64,000 nt of DNA from Pseudomonas reinekei (GCF_001945365.1 NZ_MSTQ01000015.1:54361-118360), one strand, 5' to 3'. Counted from the first letter of the stretch, positions 10,330 to 19,859 are shown. The notes: generated by a model from the letters alone, not told the origin. Numbers and translations: made by a program.

Positions 10330-11667
10330 ATGATCGAATCCGTCGAATCCTTCCTTGCGCGCCTGAAAAAACGCGATCCGGATCAACCCGAGTTTCACCA
10401 GGCTGTGGAAGAAGTCCTGCGCAGTCTGTGGCCGTTTCTCGAAGCCCATCCGCACTACCTGACCTCGGGCATCCTGGAGCGAATCTGCGAGCCGGAACGG
10501 GCGATCGTGTTTCGGGTTTCATGGGTCGATGATCATGGCAAAGTGCAGGTCAATCGCGGCTTCCGCGTTCAGATGAACAGCGCCATCGGCCCATACAAGG
10601 GCGGTTTGCGCTTCCATCCTTCGGTGAACCTCGGCGTGCTGAAATTCCTCGCCTTCGAGCAGACTTTCAAGAACTCGCTGACTTCGTTGCCCATGGGCGG
10701 CGGCAAGGGCGGTTCGGACTTCGACCCGAAAGGCAAAAGCGACGCCGAAGTCATGCGCTTCTGCCAGGCCTTCATGAGCGAGCTGTACCGGCACATCGGT
10801 GCCGACGTGGACGTGCCGGCCGGTGACATCGGCGTCGGTGCCCGCGAGATCGGTTTCCTGTTCGGGCAGTACAAGCGCCTGAGCAACCAGTTCACCAGCG
10901 TACTGACCGGTAAGGGCCCCAGTTACGGCGGCAGCCTGATTCGCCCGGAAGCCACCGGTTTCGGCTGCGTGTACTTTGCCGAAGAAATGCTCAAGCGCCG
11001 AGGGCAGGCCGTCGAGGGCAAGCGTGTGGCGATTTCCGGTTCCGGCAATGTCGCGCAATACGCTGCGCGCAAGGTCATGGACCTGGGCGGCAAGGTGATT
11101 TCACTGTCGGATTCCGAAGGCACGCTGTACTGCGAAAGCGGTTTGACCGAAGAACAATGGCAAGCGGTGCTGGAGCTGAAAAACCTCCAGCGTGGGCGCA
11201 TCAGCGAGTTGGCGGGGCGCTTTGGCCTTGAGTTCCTGGCAGGTCAACACCCCTGGGGGCTTAGCTGCGATATCGCGCTGCCATGCGCCACGCAAAACGA
11301 ACTGGATGCCGAGGCGGCTCGGGCACTGCTGCGCAATGGCTGCATGTGCGTCGCCGAAGGCGCCAATATGCCGACCACGCTGGAAGCGGTCGACCTGTTC
11401 ATCGAGGCGGGCATTTTGTTCGCGCCGGGCAAGGCGTCCAATGCCGGTGGCGTTGCCGTCAGCGGCCTGGAAATGTCGCAGAACGCCATGCGCCTGCTGT
11501 GGACCGGCGGTGAAGTGGACAGCAAGCTGCATGCGATCATGCAATCTATCCACCACGCCTGTGTGCATTACGGCGAAGAGAACGGTCAGGTCAATTACGT
11601 CAAGGGCGCGAACATCGCCGGTTTCGTCAAAGTCGCCGATGCCATGCTCGCTCAGGGTGTGGTTTAA
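10330..11667 (+). CDS. gdhA: NADP-specific glutamate dehydrogenase
   Basis: 445-residue hexameric-type GDH that aminates 2-oxoglutarate to glutamate with NADPH. Family motifs: GPYKGGLRFHPSVNL, the catalytic-lysine region LPMGGGKGGSDFDPKG, DVPAGDIGVGAREIG, and the Rossmann fingerprint GSGNVAQYAARK. The length matches the small (about 450-residue) NADP enzyme rather than the large NAD form. ATG at 10330 gives MIESVESFLARLKKRDP. It is a single-gene unit; the next gene on the other strand is a remnant whose stop nearly abuts it. Confidence 0.96.
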   Translation: MIESVESFLARLKKRDPDQPEFHQAVEEVLRSLWPFLEAHPHYLTSGILERICEPERAIVFRVSWVDDHGKVQVNRGFRVQMNSAIGPYKGGLRFHPSVNLGVLKFLAFEQTFKNSLTSLPMGGGKGGSDFDPKGKSDAEVMRFCQAFMSELYRHIGADVDVPAGDIGVGAREIGFLFGQYKRLSNQFTSVLTGKGPSYGGSLIRPEATGFGCVYFAEEMLKRRGQAVEGKRVAISGSGNVAQYAARKVMDLGGKVISLSDSEGTLYCESGLTEEQWQAVLELKNLQRGRISELAGRFGLEFLAGQHPWGLSCDIALPCATQNELDAEAARALLRNGCMCVAEGANMPTTLEAVDLFIEAGILFAPGKASNAGGVAVSGLEMSQNAMRLLWTGGEVDSKLHAIMQSIHHACVHYGEENGQVNYVKGANIAGFVKVADAMLAQGVV

Positions 11668-11957
11668 CCCGGTTCGATGCGGATCACTTCAATCAATTGA
11701 TCCCCCGCCGGGCGTTGCCAAAGCACTTCATCATTGAGTTGTGCGCTCAGTAGCGCCCGCCACAGTGGCGAGCCCCAATTGATCAGGCCATTAGCGGCAT
11801 CGGCCTGATCTTCGCCCACCAATTGCACCCGGTGTTCGGTGTCGTGTTCATCGGTGTAGATCATCCAGTTGCCGATCTGCACTTTTTCCGTTTAGGTGGC
11901 GATAGCGATGACCTGAGCGCTGCCCAGTCGCTGTTTGAAACTGCGCAGATCCCGTTC
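11664..11957 (-). pseudogene. GreA/GreB-family elongation-factor remnant
   Basis: An open 72-codon frame (11664-11882, starting MQIGNWMIYTDEHDTEH) resembles the C-terminal domain of GreA/GreB-like factors: VQLVGEDQADAANG, INWGSPLWRALL, DEVLWQRPAGDQ. The same reading frame continues upstream on the minus strand across one TAA (about 11893-11895) into ERDLRSFKQRLGSAQVIAIA, which resembles the end of the coiled-coil domain plus linker. The rest of that coiled coil is gone: the frame runs into a REP-like core (GAGCCTGCTCGTGA) and then the end of the next gene. This looks like a gene that lost its 5' part and gained an in-frame stop. A short C-terminal protein could still be made but would lack the domain entering the RNA polymerase secondary channel. 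Confidence 0.75.
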
Positions 11958-11997
11958 GAGGTCACGAGCAGGCTCACTTCTATAGACGTTAGGGGCG

Positions 11998-13851
11998 TCA
12001 GTAGTGATACCACTTCACCTCAAGCATCACTTCATTCTCTGGTGTGGCCCAATGGCTGAACTCACGCTGGGCACTCAGGCGCAGGCCCAGGTTGCGTGAC
12101 AGCTCCCATTGCTGATTCAAACCGATGGAACGGCGCACTTCGCCATTGGTGAAGAAATCGCCTTTTGCCTCCAGGCTCAAATTGCCCAGCGGGTTTTTCC
12201 ACAACAGTCCCGTGTTGAAACCCGCTGCTGGAGAAATGAATTCGGCGAAGTCGTTGTTGTGCTCCACGCGCACAGTGCCCAAGGCAAACCCGAGCATGTC
12301 GTCGGCCAGTTGCCAGGTACCACCGCCGCCACCATTGACGTGGCTGACCAGGATCTCGTCGTCATGCTTGCCCGGCACCCGCTCCAGGCCGCCGGTGACC
12401 TGCCACGACAACGGCTGCAGCAACTCGTTGCGCGGTGTCAGGGATCGAATGGTCGCCAGGTCCAATTGCTGAACCTGCCAGTCATTGCCTTCGTACTGGC
12501 GCAGTTTCAGTTGCAGGATTTCGATCTGCGCCCCGAGCGGGAAGCTCTCGGAATTGTCGTTGAGGTCGTGGTAGGCCATGCGCAAACCGTATTCGCCAAA
12601 GGCGCGGTCGCCGCGGGTGCCGAGGCCAGCCTGCCAGGTGCGGGATTCGTGGCCATCCTCTGGTAGCCCGGGTTGAGGAATGTCCAGCTCCGGTGCCGGG
12701 TTCTGATTGATCGCCCGCAGCAGTTCGAAACTGCGCTGTGCCCGCTGCGGATCGCGCTCCTGGCCGTTGGCGCGATAGCGTTCGAGGCGATAGGCCGCAT
12801 CGATGATCAACGCTTGGCGGTCGCGGGCCTGAGCCCTGAATTCCGGCGTTTGCAGCTGCTTCTGATCGGCGCTGACTTTCAGCACCCATTGCTGTTCTTC
12901 GTCGCTCAATGGTTCAGCGCGGCTAAGGAGTTCGCGCTCGCGGGAAGGGCGGTACTGGATCGACTCCACCAGCCCCGCCTCTTTCACGGCTTTGACCGTG
13001 TCGGTGGGAATGGCGGTCAGCGGGAATTGTTCCGTGAGCCGCAGGCTGGGACGCGCTACTTGCAGCAGTTCCAGCAAGCGATAGGAGCAGTTTTCGTCGA
13101 AGAAGAAATAATCGAACTGGATCTGTTTCAGCTCCCAGACATGCTCGACCATGCGCGCAGTTTCTTGCTGGGTCAGGTTCAGGCGGTATTCCCACAGGTC
13201 GCGGTTTTCCAGGCTGCGATATTCCGAGAGTTTTTCCTGGTACGGCACTAGCGCAAACAGGCCGGGATAACCCCCCATCAAGCCTTTCCAGGCATACAGA
13301 ATGCTATTGTCCGAACCTTCGATGTAAGCGCCGAAGTTGATGGCGTAACTGAGCAACGAAGTCTTGTCGCTTTGCACATCCGCCTGATCGATACGCAGCA
13401 GGGTGTGGCCGAACATCGAGGACGGACTGTTCAGGTATGCGGCGGGGAAGATCATCACCGCACTGTGGGGCGAGACGTCCTTGAACCATTGCTTGAATTC
13501 GGCACACTCCAGCTCCGGCAGATCCGCCAGGTTGAGCTGAGCTATGAGCCAGCGGGTGCGCGCCGGATAAACGCATTGCGCGTGCTGTTCGCCTGCGCTG
13601 GCGGACGCGTACAGCGCTTGCACGGTGGCCGCCAGTTCACGGTCCGGGTGTTCGTTGCCATCGGCGGCCAGGAAGAATTTTTTATCGCTGACATAGCTTC
13701 GCCAGCCGCCAAGCTTGGCGGTTTCGTAATGGCCCAGCGAAATCCAGAAGGGGTCGTTGGCCAGTTGCTGCAAACGTTGATTGTCGATAATTGGCGCGGC
13801 GGACAGCGGGGCGCAGACACAGAGCGCCAGCCAGGCAAGGCGTTTGAGCAT
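11998..13851 (-). CDS. DUF4105-type envelope protein with C-terminal barrel-like region
   Basis: 617 residues from the chosen start MLKRLAWLALCVCAPLSAAP, a clear signal peptide; a GTG 15 codons upstream would hide it. The middle (about 100-300) has DUF4105 features also found in Lnb-type periplasmic proteins: FPAAYLNSPSSMFGHTLLRID, SYAINFGAY and DYFFFDENCSYRLLELL. The conserved His (SMFGHT) and Cys (DENCSY) suggest a papain-like/NlpC-P60-type catalytic pair; this is family-level inference. From about residue 400 the protein alternates short hydrophobic strands and ends EVMLEVKWYHY with a terminal aromatic, as outer-membrane barrels do. Likely located in the outer membrane; function not established. 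Confidence 0.8.
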   Translation of the reverse strand: MLKRLAWLALCVCAPLSAAPIIDNQRLQQLANDPFWISLGHYETAKLGGWRSYVSDKKFFLAADGNEHPDRELAATVQALYASASAGEQHAQCVYPARTRWLIAQLNLADLPELECAEFKQWFKDVSPHSAVMIFPAAYLNSPSSMFGHTLLRIDQADVQSDKTSLLSYAINFGAYIEGSDNSILYAWKGLMGGYPGLFALVPYQEKLSEYRSLENRDLWEYRLNLTQQETARMVEHVWELKQIQFDYFFFDENCSYRLLELLQVARPSLRLTEQFPLTAIPTDTVKAVKEAGLVESIQYRPSRERELLSRAEPLSDEEQQWVLKVSADQKQLQTPEFRAQARDRQALIIDAAYRLERYRANGQERDPQRAQRSFELLRAINQNPAPELDIPQPGLPEDGHESRTWQAGLGTRGDRAFGEYGLRMAYHDLNDNSESFPLGAQIEILQLKLRQYEGNDWQVQQLDLATIRSLTPRNELLQPLSWQVTGGLERVPGKHDDEILVSHVNGGGGGTWQLADDMLGFALGTVRVEHNNDFAEFISPAAGFNTGLLWKNPLGNLSLEAKGDFFTNGEVRRSIGLNQQWELSRNLGLRLSAQREFSHWATPENEVMLEVKWYHY

Positions 13852-13907
13852 AGTCGGCAACTTAAGTCGAAAAAAATAAAGACCCGGTACGGACACAGCG
13901 TCGTTGC

Positions 13908-13932
13908 AGGCGCCAGCAAGCCGGCTCCTGCA
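13908..13932. repeat. Single REP-like sequence
   Basis: GCCAGCAAGCCGGCTCCTGC is a variant of the pseudomonad REP core (GGAGCCGGCTTGCTGGC on the other strand), located between two co-oriented envelope genes. Confidence 0.6.
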
Positions 13933-13956
13933 GTTCGACGATATGGCCGAAAGTCG

Positions 13957-13990
13957 AAAAAATAAAACCCGCCTCCCGAAGGAAGCGGGG
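13957..13990 (-). terminator. Rho-independent terminator of the DUF3015 gene
   Basis: Read on the minus strand: CCCGCTTCC, TTCG loop, GGAGGCGGG (one G:T pair), followed by a T-rich tract. Confidence 0.85.
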
Positions 13991-14000
13991 GCGGTCGAGC

Positions 14001-14489
14001 TTAAGCCTGAGTTGCGTACTTGGCCAGACGAGGATCGCTCTTCAGAACGGCCAGCGTGTTGGTATGCACATCTTCTGCGGTCACGTCAGCCTTGCTGAAG
14101 ATCTGCTGGAAGTGCTCGTGAGTGACGGCGGCGAAGTGCGCACGGTCTTCCGGCGCCACGCCCAATACCACGGCGTAGGTGGTCAGCGCTTCGCCCTGAC
14201 CCTTGGCCATGTCTTCGGACAGCTCGTTCATCATGCCATTCATGGCAAACCAGGATTTGCCGCCATAGGTCAGCGACGCGTTGGTCGAGCAACCGTTGGT
14301 ACCGGAAGTCATACCGAAGGTCGCGTTGCCGGAGGTGCCGTTGGTGGTGGATGCCAGGAAGTGAGCCGGGGTGCCACGCTGACCTTCGAACAGCATGTTG
14401 CCCCAACCGCAATCCGGGCCGCCTGGCGCCTGAGCCATGGCGTTGATGGATACAGCGGTGAAGAGAGTACCGAGAAGAATCCGTTTCAT
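14001..14489 (-). CDS. DUF3015 family secreted protein
   Basis: 162 residues. A signal peptide MKRILLGTLFTAVSINAMAQA is followed by a conserved block PGGPDCGWGNMLFEGQRGTPAHFLA characteristic of DUF3015 proteins, with TSGTNGCS further on (two cysteines that may pair in the periplasm). Function is unknown for the family. It is the first gene of a minus-strand pair with the DUF4105 gene but is separated from it by its own terminator. The 276-bp gap upstream is shared with the divergent Lon-like gene. Confidence 0.85.
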   Translation of the reverse strand: MKRILLGTLFTAVSINAMAQAPGGPDCGWGNMLFEGQRGTPAHFLASTTNGTSGNATFGMTSGTNGCSTNASLTYGGKSWFAMNGMMNELSEDMAKGQGEALTTYAVVLGVAPEDRAHFAAVTHEHFQQIFSKADVTAEDVHTNTLAVLKSDPRLAKYATQA

Positions 14490-14765
14490 AGCTTTTTTCT
14501 CTTTATGTGCAAACCAATGGACAAGGGATCTGGCCCGTTCCGGTGCCAGTGGGCCGGTTATTAGTCCAGCCGCGCAGTTTGGAGTTTAGGCACGATCGCG
14601 CGGTTCCGTGATTTTTTGCAAAACATTCGTTGAAAACAGTGATTTGACGCCCGCCCGCCGTGGCGCACCGACTTGTCTATGCTTTGGCCTTAGGCGCTCC
14701 TTGCCAGTCAGGCACAGGCAGCGCCAGAATGCCGCTATCTGCCCCGCCTGATGTAAGGAAGCCCG

Positions 14766-17204
14766 ATGCCTGATCCTGTTGCTGCCAGCTTGCGTCTAGC
14801 GCCCGAAGCGCTGACCCGTCCGTTTTCCGCTGAACAGTTCAGCTTCTCTACCACTAATGATCTGGAGCCCTTTCGCGGTGTGCTTGGCCAGGAACGTGCG
14901 GTCGAAGCCTTGCAGTTCGGTGTGGCCATGCCACGCCCCGGTTACAACGTATTTGTCATGGGCGAACCCGGCACTGGCCGGTTCTCGTTCGTCAAACGCT
15001 ACCTGAAGGCCGAAGGCAAACGCCTGCAGACCCCGGCGGACTGGGTCTACGTCAATAACTTCGATGAGCCGCGCGAACCGCGTGCCCTGGAACTGCCTTC
15101 GGGCACCGCCGGTGCGTTCATAGGTGACATCAACGGTTTGATCGATAACCTGCTGGCAACCTTCCCGGCGGTGTTCGAGCACCCGTCCTACCAGCAGAAA
15201 AAAAGCGCCATCGACCGCAGCTTCAACCAGCGTTACGACAAGGCGCTGGATGTAATCGAGCGCCTGGCCCTGGAAAAAGAAGTCGCGCTGTACCGCGATG
15301 CCAGCAACATTGCCTTCACGCCGATGCTCGAAGGCAAGGCGCTGGACGAAGCGGAATTCGCCCAATTGCCCGAAGCCGAGCGCGAACGTTTCCACGAGGA
15401 TATCTCCAACCTCGAAGAACGCCTGAACGAGGAACTCGCCAGCCTGCCGCAATGGAAGCGCGAATCAAGCAATCAATTGCGCCAGCTCAACGAAGAAACC
15501 ATCACCCTGGCGTTGCAGCCGCTGCTGTCGCCGTTGTCGGAGAAGTACGCCGAGAACGCCGCCGTGTGCGGTTACCTGCAAGCGATGCAGGTGTATCTGC
15601 TCAAGACCGTGGTCGAGCAACTGGTCGACGACAGCAAGACCGATGCGGTTGCGCGCAAGCTGCTGGAGGAGCAATACGCGCCTAGCCTGGTGGTCGGTCA
15701 TCCGTTCAGCGGCGGTGCGCCAGTGGTCTTCGAGCCGCACCCGACTTACGAAAATCTGTTCGGCCGCATCGAGTACACCACCGATCAGGGCGCGCTCTAC
15801 ACCACGTATCGCCAGTTGCGTCCGGGTGCGTTGCACCGCGCCAACGGCGGCTTCCTGATCCTTGAAGCGGAAAAAATGCTCAGTGAACCGTTCGTGTGGG
15901 ACGCGCTGAAACGCGCCCTGCAATCGCGCAAGCTGAAAATGGAATCGCCGCTGGGCGAGATGGGCCGCTTCGCCACCGTCACGTTGAATCCGCAGCACAT
16001 TCCGTTGCAGGTCAAAGTCGTCATCATCGGTGCCCGTTCGCTCTATTACACGCTGCAGGACCTCGATCCGGACTTCCAGGAGATGTTCCGCGTCCTGGTG
16101 GATTTCGACGAAGACATCCCGATGGTTGACGAGAGCCTGGAGCAGTTCGCCCAGTTGCTCAAAACCCGTACTTCCGAAGAAGGCATGGCGCCGCTGACCG
16201 CCGATGCGGTGGCGCGTCTGGCAACCTACAGCGCGCGTCTGGCCGAGCATCAGGGGCGCCTGTCCGCGCGTATCGGTGATTTGTTCCAACTGGTCAGCGA
16301 GGCGGATTTCATTCGCCATCTGGCCGGCGATGAAATGACCGACGCCGGGCACATCGAGCGTGCGCTCAAGGCCAAGGCGACACGCACCGGACGTGTGTCG
16401 GCGCGGATTCTCGATGACATGCTGGCCGGGATCATCCTGATCGACACCGATGGCGCGGCAGTCGGCAAGTGCAACGGTTTGACGGTGCTGGAAGTCGGCG
16501 ATTCGGCCTTCGGTGTGCCGGCGCGGATTTCCGCCACGGTCTACCCGGGCGGCAGCGGCATCGTCGACATCGAGCGCGAGGTCAACCTTGGTCAGCCGAT
16601 CCACTCCAAAGGCGTGATGATCCTCACCGGGTATCTGGGCAGCCGTTACGCCCAGGAGTTCCCGTTGGCGATTTCCGCGAGTATCGCCCTGGAGCAGTCC
16701 TACGGTTACGTGGATGGTGACAGTGCGTCACTCGGTGAGGCGTGCACGTTGATTTCGGCCTTGTCGAAAACCCCGCTCAAGCAATGCTTCGCGATCACCG
16801 GGTCGATTAACCAGTTTGGTGAAGTGCAGGCCGTGGGAGGGGTCAACGAGAAAATCGAGGGCTTCTTCCGTCTGTGCGAAGCCCGTGGGTTGACGGGTGA
16901 GCAGGGGGCGATCATTCCTCAAGCCAACGTCGCCACGCTGATGCTTGATGAAAAAGTCTTGGCGGCGGTGCGTGCCGGTCAGTTCCACGTTTATGCGGTA
17001 CGCCAGGCCGATGAGGCGCTGAGCCTGCTGGTCGGCGAGCCTGCGGGTGAGCCGGACGAGAACGGCGAATTCCCTGAGGGCAGCGTTAACGCACGGGTGG
17101 TTGAGCGTTTGCGGGTCATTGCGGAGATGATCAGCGAGGACGATCTGAAAGAAGCCGAGAAGGAAATGGCGGTCGAGGCGCTGGTGGAAGCCAAGCCGGC
17201 TTGA
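14766..17204 (+). CDS. Lon-like ATP-dependent serine protease
   Basis: 812 residues of the LonB/AsrA-like branch that lacks the Lon N-domain. Residues about 35-75 hold an AAA+ Walker A variant GEPGTGRFS; a long helical insertion follows (about 110-300), then GGFLILEAEKML as Walker B-like and the Lon proteolytic domain (about 570-770). The catalytic dyad is visible: Ser653 in GDSASLGEA and Lys696 in GGVNEKIEGF, the same 43-residue spacing as in classical Lon. Likely a cytosolic quality-control or stress protease; the related P. aeruginosa AsrA affects aminoglycoside tolerance, but this gene's location points to the PA4576 orthologue instead. ATG at 14766, preceded by AAGGAAG. No terminator was seen; a REP doublet follows. 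Confidence 0.9.
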   Translation: MPDPVAASLRLAPEALTRPFSAEQFSFSTTNDLEPFRGVLGQERAVEALQFGVAMPRPGYNVFVMGEPGTGRFSFVKRYLKAEGKRLQTPADWVYVNNFDEPREPRALELPSGTAGAFIGDINGLIDNLLATFPAVFEHPSYQQKKSAIDRSFNQRYDKALDVIERLALEKEVALYRDASNIAFTPMLEGKALDEAEFAQLPEAERERFHEDISNLEERLNEELASLPQWKRESSNQLRQLNEETITLALQPLLSPLSEKYAENAAVCGYLQAMQVYLLKTVVEQLVDDSKTDAVARKLLEEQYAPSLVVGHPFSGGAPVVFEPHPTYENLFGRIEYTTDQGALYTTYRQLRPGALHRANGGFLILEAEKMLSEPFVWDALKRALQSRKLKMESPLGEMGRFATVTLNPQHIPLQVKVVIIGARSLYYTLQDLDPDFQEMFRVLVDFDEDIPMVDESLEQFAQLLKTRTSEEGMAPLTADAVARLATYSARLAEHQGRLSARIGDLFQLVSEADFIRHLAGDEMTDAGHIERALKAKATRTGRVSARILDDMLAGIILIDTDGAAVGKCNGLTVLEVGDSAFGVPARISATVYPGGSGIVDIEREVNLGQPIHSKGVMILTGYLGSRYAQEFPLAISASIALEQSYGYVDGDSASLGEACTLISALSKTPLKQCFAITGSINQFGEVQAVGGVNEKIEGFFRLCEARGLTGEQGAIIPQANVATLMLDEKVLAAVRAGQFHVYAVRQADEALSLLVGEPAGEPDENGEFPEGSVNARVVERLRVIAEMISEDDLKEAEKEMAVEALVEAKPA

Positions 17205-17231
17205 TCCAAGCCTGAGCTTCACATCGATCCA

Positions 17232-17319
17232 CTGTGGGAGCGAGCCTGCTCGCGATAGCGGTCTGACATTCAACATTGTGTTGTCTGGCACACCGCCATC
17301 GCGAGCCGTTTCGCTCCCC
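17232..17319. repeat. REP doublet
   Basis: CTGTGGGAGCGAGCCTGCTC (17232 on) and a decayed inverted copy ATCGCGAGCC..TCGCTCCCC (17298-17319) flank a linker with TGACATTCAACATTG. This is the main content of the 318-bp gap 17205-17522; the remainder shows no gene I would defend. Confidence 0.85.
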
Positions 17320-17522
17320 TGTTTTTATCCGCTGTACCTACGAAAAACGCCATCACTCTGGCGCCAATATTCACACTATGACCATTCGGCGCCTTCTGGT
17401 GTCGATTGGCCTGCATCTCGTACTTTTCTTCTATTCTCTGCTCAAGGACAAGGACAGTAATCACTGGATCGAAACAGCCTTCCGATGGGGGCTGAATACC
17501 GGATCGACCGAGGGTCGCCGCC

Positions 17523-17864
17523 ATGTCGCGCAACCTCTGCCTCACTCGTCAATGCCTGGGTCTTGTGACCCGTATCGAATGTGCCATCAAGCCGCTGGCC
17601 GGGGATACGGGAATGTGGACCTTGCTCTTCGCCGCCGGAATGGCTGGCGAGCAACCTTCAGCCATCAAAGCCCAAGGCCCGTTCCATGGTCCTTTCGCGG
17701 CTGAATCCATCCTCGACACGATTGTTGAAAGCCTGACGCTGCATGGCTATGAACTGGCCAATGATCCGCAGATCTGGTGCCTGCATCTGCAAGCCCAGTT
17801 GCGGGAAATCAATGGCGGTCGTTGCCGGAACGTCGGTGGCTTCGAGTTTCGCCCCGAACACTGA
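17523..17864 (+). CDS. Conserved hypothetical protein, 113 residues
   Basis: Starts MSRNLCLTRQCLGLVTRIEC, with GAGGG eight bases upstream of the ATG. No signal peptide or membrane segment; three cysteines in the N-terminal 20 residues and one near 85 (QIWCLHLQAQL). By position it corresponds to the small hypothetical gene next to the Lon-like protease in P. aeruginosa (PA4575), which supports it being real. Its stop lies 6 bp from the end of the convergent lipoprotein gene. Function unknown. Confidence 0.65.
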   Translation: MSRNLCLTRQCLGLVTRIECAIKPLAGDTGMWTLLFAAGMAGEQPSAIKAQGPFHGPFAAESILDTIVESLTLHGYELANDPQIWCLHLQAQLREINGGRCRNVGGFEFRPEH

Positions 17865-17870
17865 CCCCGG

Positions 17871-19700
17871 TTATTGGGGTAGTTTGGTCAAGTCGGCCTT
17901 GTCGAGCCTGACCTCGAAACCGTAGGGCACGGTGGCGAGGTCAGTTCGCTGATAGGTCTCCAGGCGCGTCGGTTGCCCGTAGAAGTAATGCACGGCAAAC
18001 AGCGCTGGCCCTTCTGTGCTCGCGACGTGATTGACCGCGAGAATTTCCTTGAGGTAATGCCCGCTGTCATCCTTGGCGAAGAAGCGCCAGTCCTGCTCGG
18101 GAAACAGCTTCAGGTCCACCACCAACGTGTTGCCTTTAAGCTCGAGCCCTTTGGGTAATTGATGGGCATCGAGGGTCTTTTTATCGACTGTCGCCAGAAA
18201 CAACGGTATGGAGCCCACCACATAGGCCGGCGTTTCCGGAAACAGGTTCAGGTCGTAGGTGATGCTGCCGCGCAAGGGGTCGACCTCATACGCCTCTGGT
18301 GGCAATTCAATGGGTTCGTCACGTTTGCCGCGGCTGTCCTCGGTGAAGAAAGTGACCGGGCTTTCGCCGGGGTTGAATGACGTCCCAAGCAACTCATCAT
18401 TGAAGCTTCGCAGGTGATTGAACTCGATGCGTGCGGCACTGGGGTCTTCGACCGATTGGCTGATGTTCACGCCTTTTTTCAGTTGGTCTTCCGTCAATGC
18501 CGCGCCCCTTAGCCAGCTCGGAGCCTGATCGTCATACACCACCACGGGCAGGTTCAGCGGCTGGATGGTTTTCTCCGTGGTGATGCGGTCGAAGCGGCGT
18601 ACCGGCAGGTTCAATTCCTTGCTGGTCACCGTGGCGGTCGAGAAATCCAGCAGGCTGACTTCGAGGGTTTCGATGGGGCCGTTGAAATACACCTTCGCGT
18701 AACGATGGCTCTGTTGTTTCTCGAAGTTGCGTTGCTCGTCATCAAGCTGTTTTTCCAGCACTTCGCTCCAGGCTTTCTGTTGCTGCATCTTCGCCAACTG
18801 TTGTTGGTAAAAGACGATTTGTGCAGCAGTTTCGTTGATCGATCCTGAGCGCGAGAGAAATTGCCCGGTGGCGTCTCTGGCCTGGACGATCAGCGGGTTC
18901 AGTTGGGCTTCCCCGGTCTCGGCGGCTTGTGGCGCACTGTTGCTGAACTCGACTTCGGCGTAGTTGGTACCCAGCTTGATCAGCGTGACACTGAGATTGT
19001 CATTGGTGCGGGTCTGGCCCACGTCCTTTTTCGTCAGGTCGAAGCTATAGAGGCGACCTGGCGCGATGACCTCAACCGTGCCCTGCAGGCTCACCGGTTG
19101 CGGCTGACTCTTGATGTCGGCGTCAAGCCCGTCGATGAAGGGGTAGGCTACAGTCAGGTCATCAGGATCAGTCAGGTTTGAACTCGACGGGCTCAACTGG
19201 ATGCCCGGATCGGTTTCCGACCATTCCGGCTGAAAGGCAATCACACGTTTGTTGCTCAGGGTGACCGACTGCCATTCCAGCCCGTGGGGAAAGAGGAAGG
19301 CCGCCGGAATACTGAAGTTGAAGGGAAACACCGGCTGCAGGTCGGTCAGGTAGTCGGAACTGGAGTCCCTAAGCAGCACGAACAGGCCGTTGATGTAGGT
19401 GTCGACCAGCGCTTGTGGCGTGGGGTAGTGCTTGAGCACGGCGAGCACGTCTTCGCCGTATTCGGTTTCCAGCGGTTTGCTGTCGAGTTTCAGTTGCGCT
19501 CGCTCGAGTAACAGCAGCGAACCGCCGAGCTCGGCCACGGCATTCTTGAGTTTGGGATCCTCGATTGCGTCCAGCGACTTTTCGAACTGCGCGGTTTTTT
19601 CCTCGAGGCTGACCTGGCGTTTTTCTTCACTGGGCGAGCACGCGCTCAGCAGCACAGCCAGGCAAACTCCGGCACTCGTCAGGGGTAATCGCACATCCAT
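17871..19700 (-). CDS. Large hypothetical lipoprotein
   Basis: 609 residues. The signal peptide ends in the lipobox LLSAC (Cys21), so the protein is lipid-anchored; residues after Cys are SPSEE with no Asp at +2, favouring the outer membrane. Residues about 25-85 and 290-335 (QQQLAKMQQQKAWSEVLEKQ) are helical with coiled-coil character; the rest is rich in predicted strands (YAEVEFSN, YAKVYFNGPIETLEVSL). I do not recognise the family. It is convergent with the 113-residue gene and divergent from the YqhA-like gene. No enzymatic motif was found, so a structural or adhesive envelope role is only a guess. Confidence 0.8.
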   Translation of the reverse strand: MDVRLPLTSAGVCLAVLLSACSPSEEKRQVSLEEKTAQFEKSLDAIEDPKLKNAVAELGGSLLLLERAQLKLDSKPLETEYGEDVLAVLKHYPTPQALVDTYINGLFVLLRDSSSDYLTDLQPVFPFNFSIPAAFLFPHGLEWQSVTLSNKRVIAFQPEWSETDPGIQLSPSSSNLTDPDDLTVAYPFIDGLDADIKSQPQPVSLQGTVEVIAPGRLYSFDLTKKDVGQTRTNDNLSVTLIKLGTNYAEVEFSNSAPQAAETGEAQLNPLIVQARDATGQFLSRSGSINETAAQIVFYQQQLAKMQQQKAWSEVLEKQLDDEQRNFEKQQSHRYAKVYFNGPIETLEVSLLDFSTATVTSKELNLPVRRFDRITTEKTIQPLNLPVVVYDDQAPSWLRGAALTEDQLKKGVNISQSVEDPSAARIEFNHLRSFNDELLGTSFNPGESPVTFFTEDSRGKRDEPIELPPEAYEVDPLRGSITYDLNLFPETPAYVVGSIPLFLATVDKKTLDAHQLPKGLELKGNTLVVDLKLFPEQDWRFFAKDDSGHYLKEILAVNHVASTEGPALFAVHYFYGQPTRLETYQRTDLATVPYGFEVRLDKADLTKLPQ

Positions 19701-19859
19701 TTCCAGTCTTCCTGTCCGATGTCACGGCAATGTCAATGGTTTGGACACTAGCAGAAAAACTTTGACATACACGCGCAGGTGGCGGATTTCCGGACGGTTT
19801 CTGCGTGTAACGGGCGGCTGTTATACTCACGGCCATTTTCAGACCACCTGTGAGATTCA

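Noticed and set aside
17378..17704. Frame beginning MTIRRLLVSIGLHLVLFFYS before the 113-residue gene
   Set aside because: It looks like a short hydrophobic protein at first but continues out of frame through the better supported 113-residue gene and has no clear ribosome binding site.
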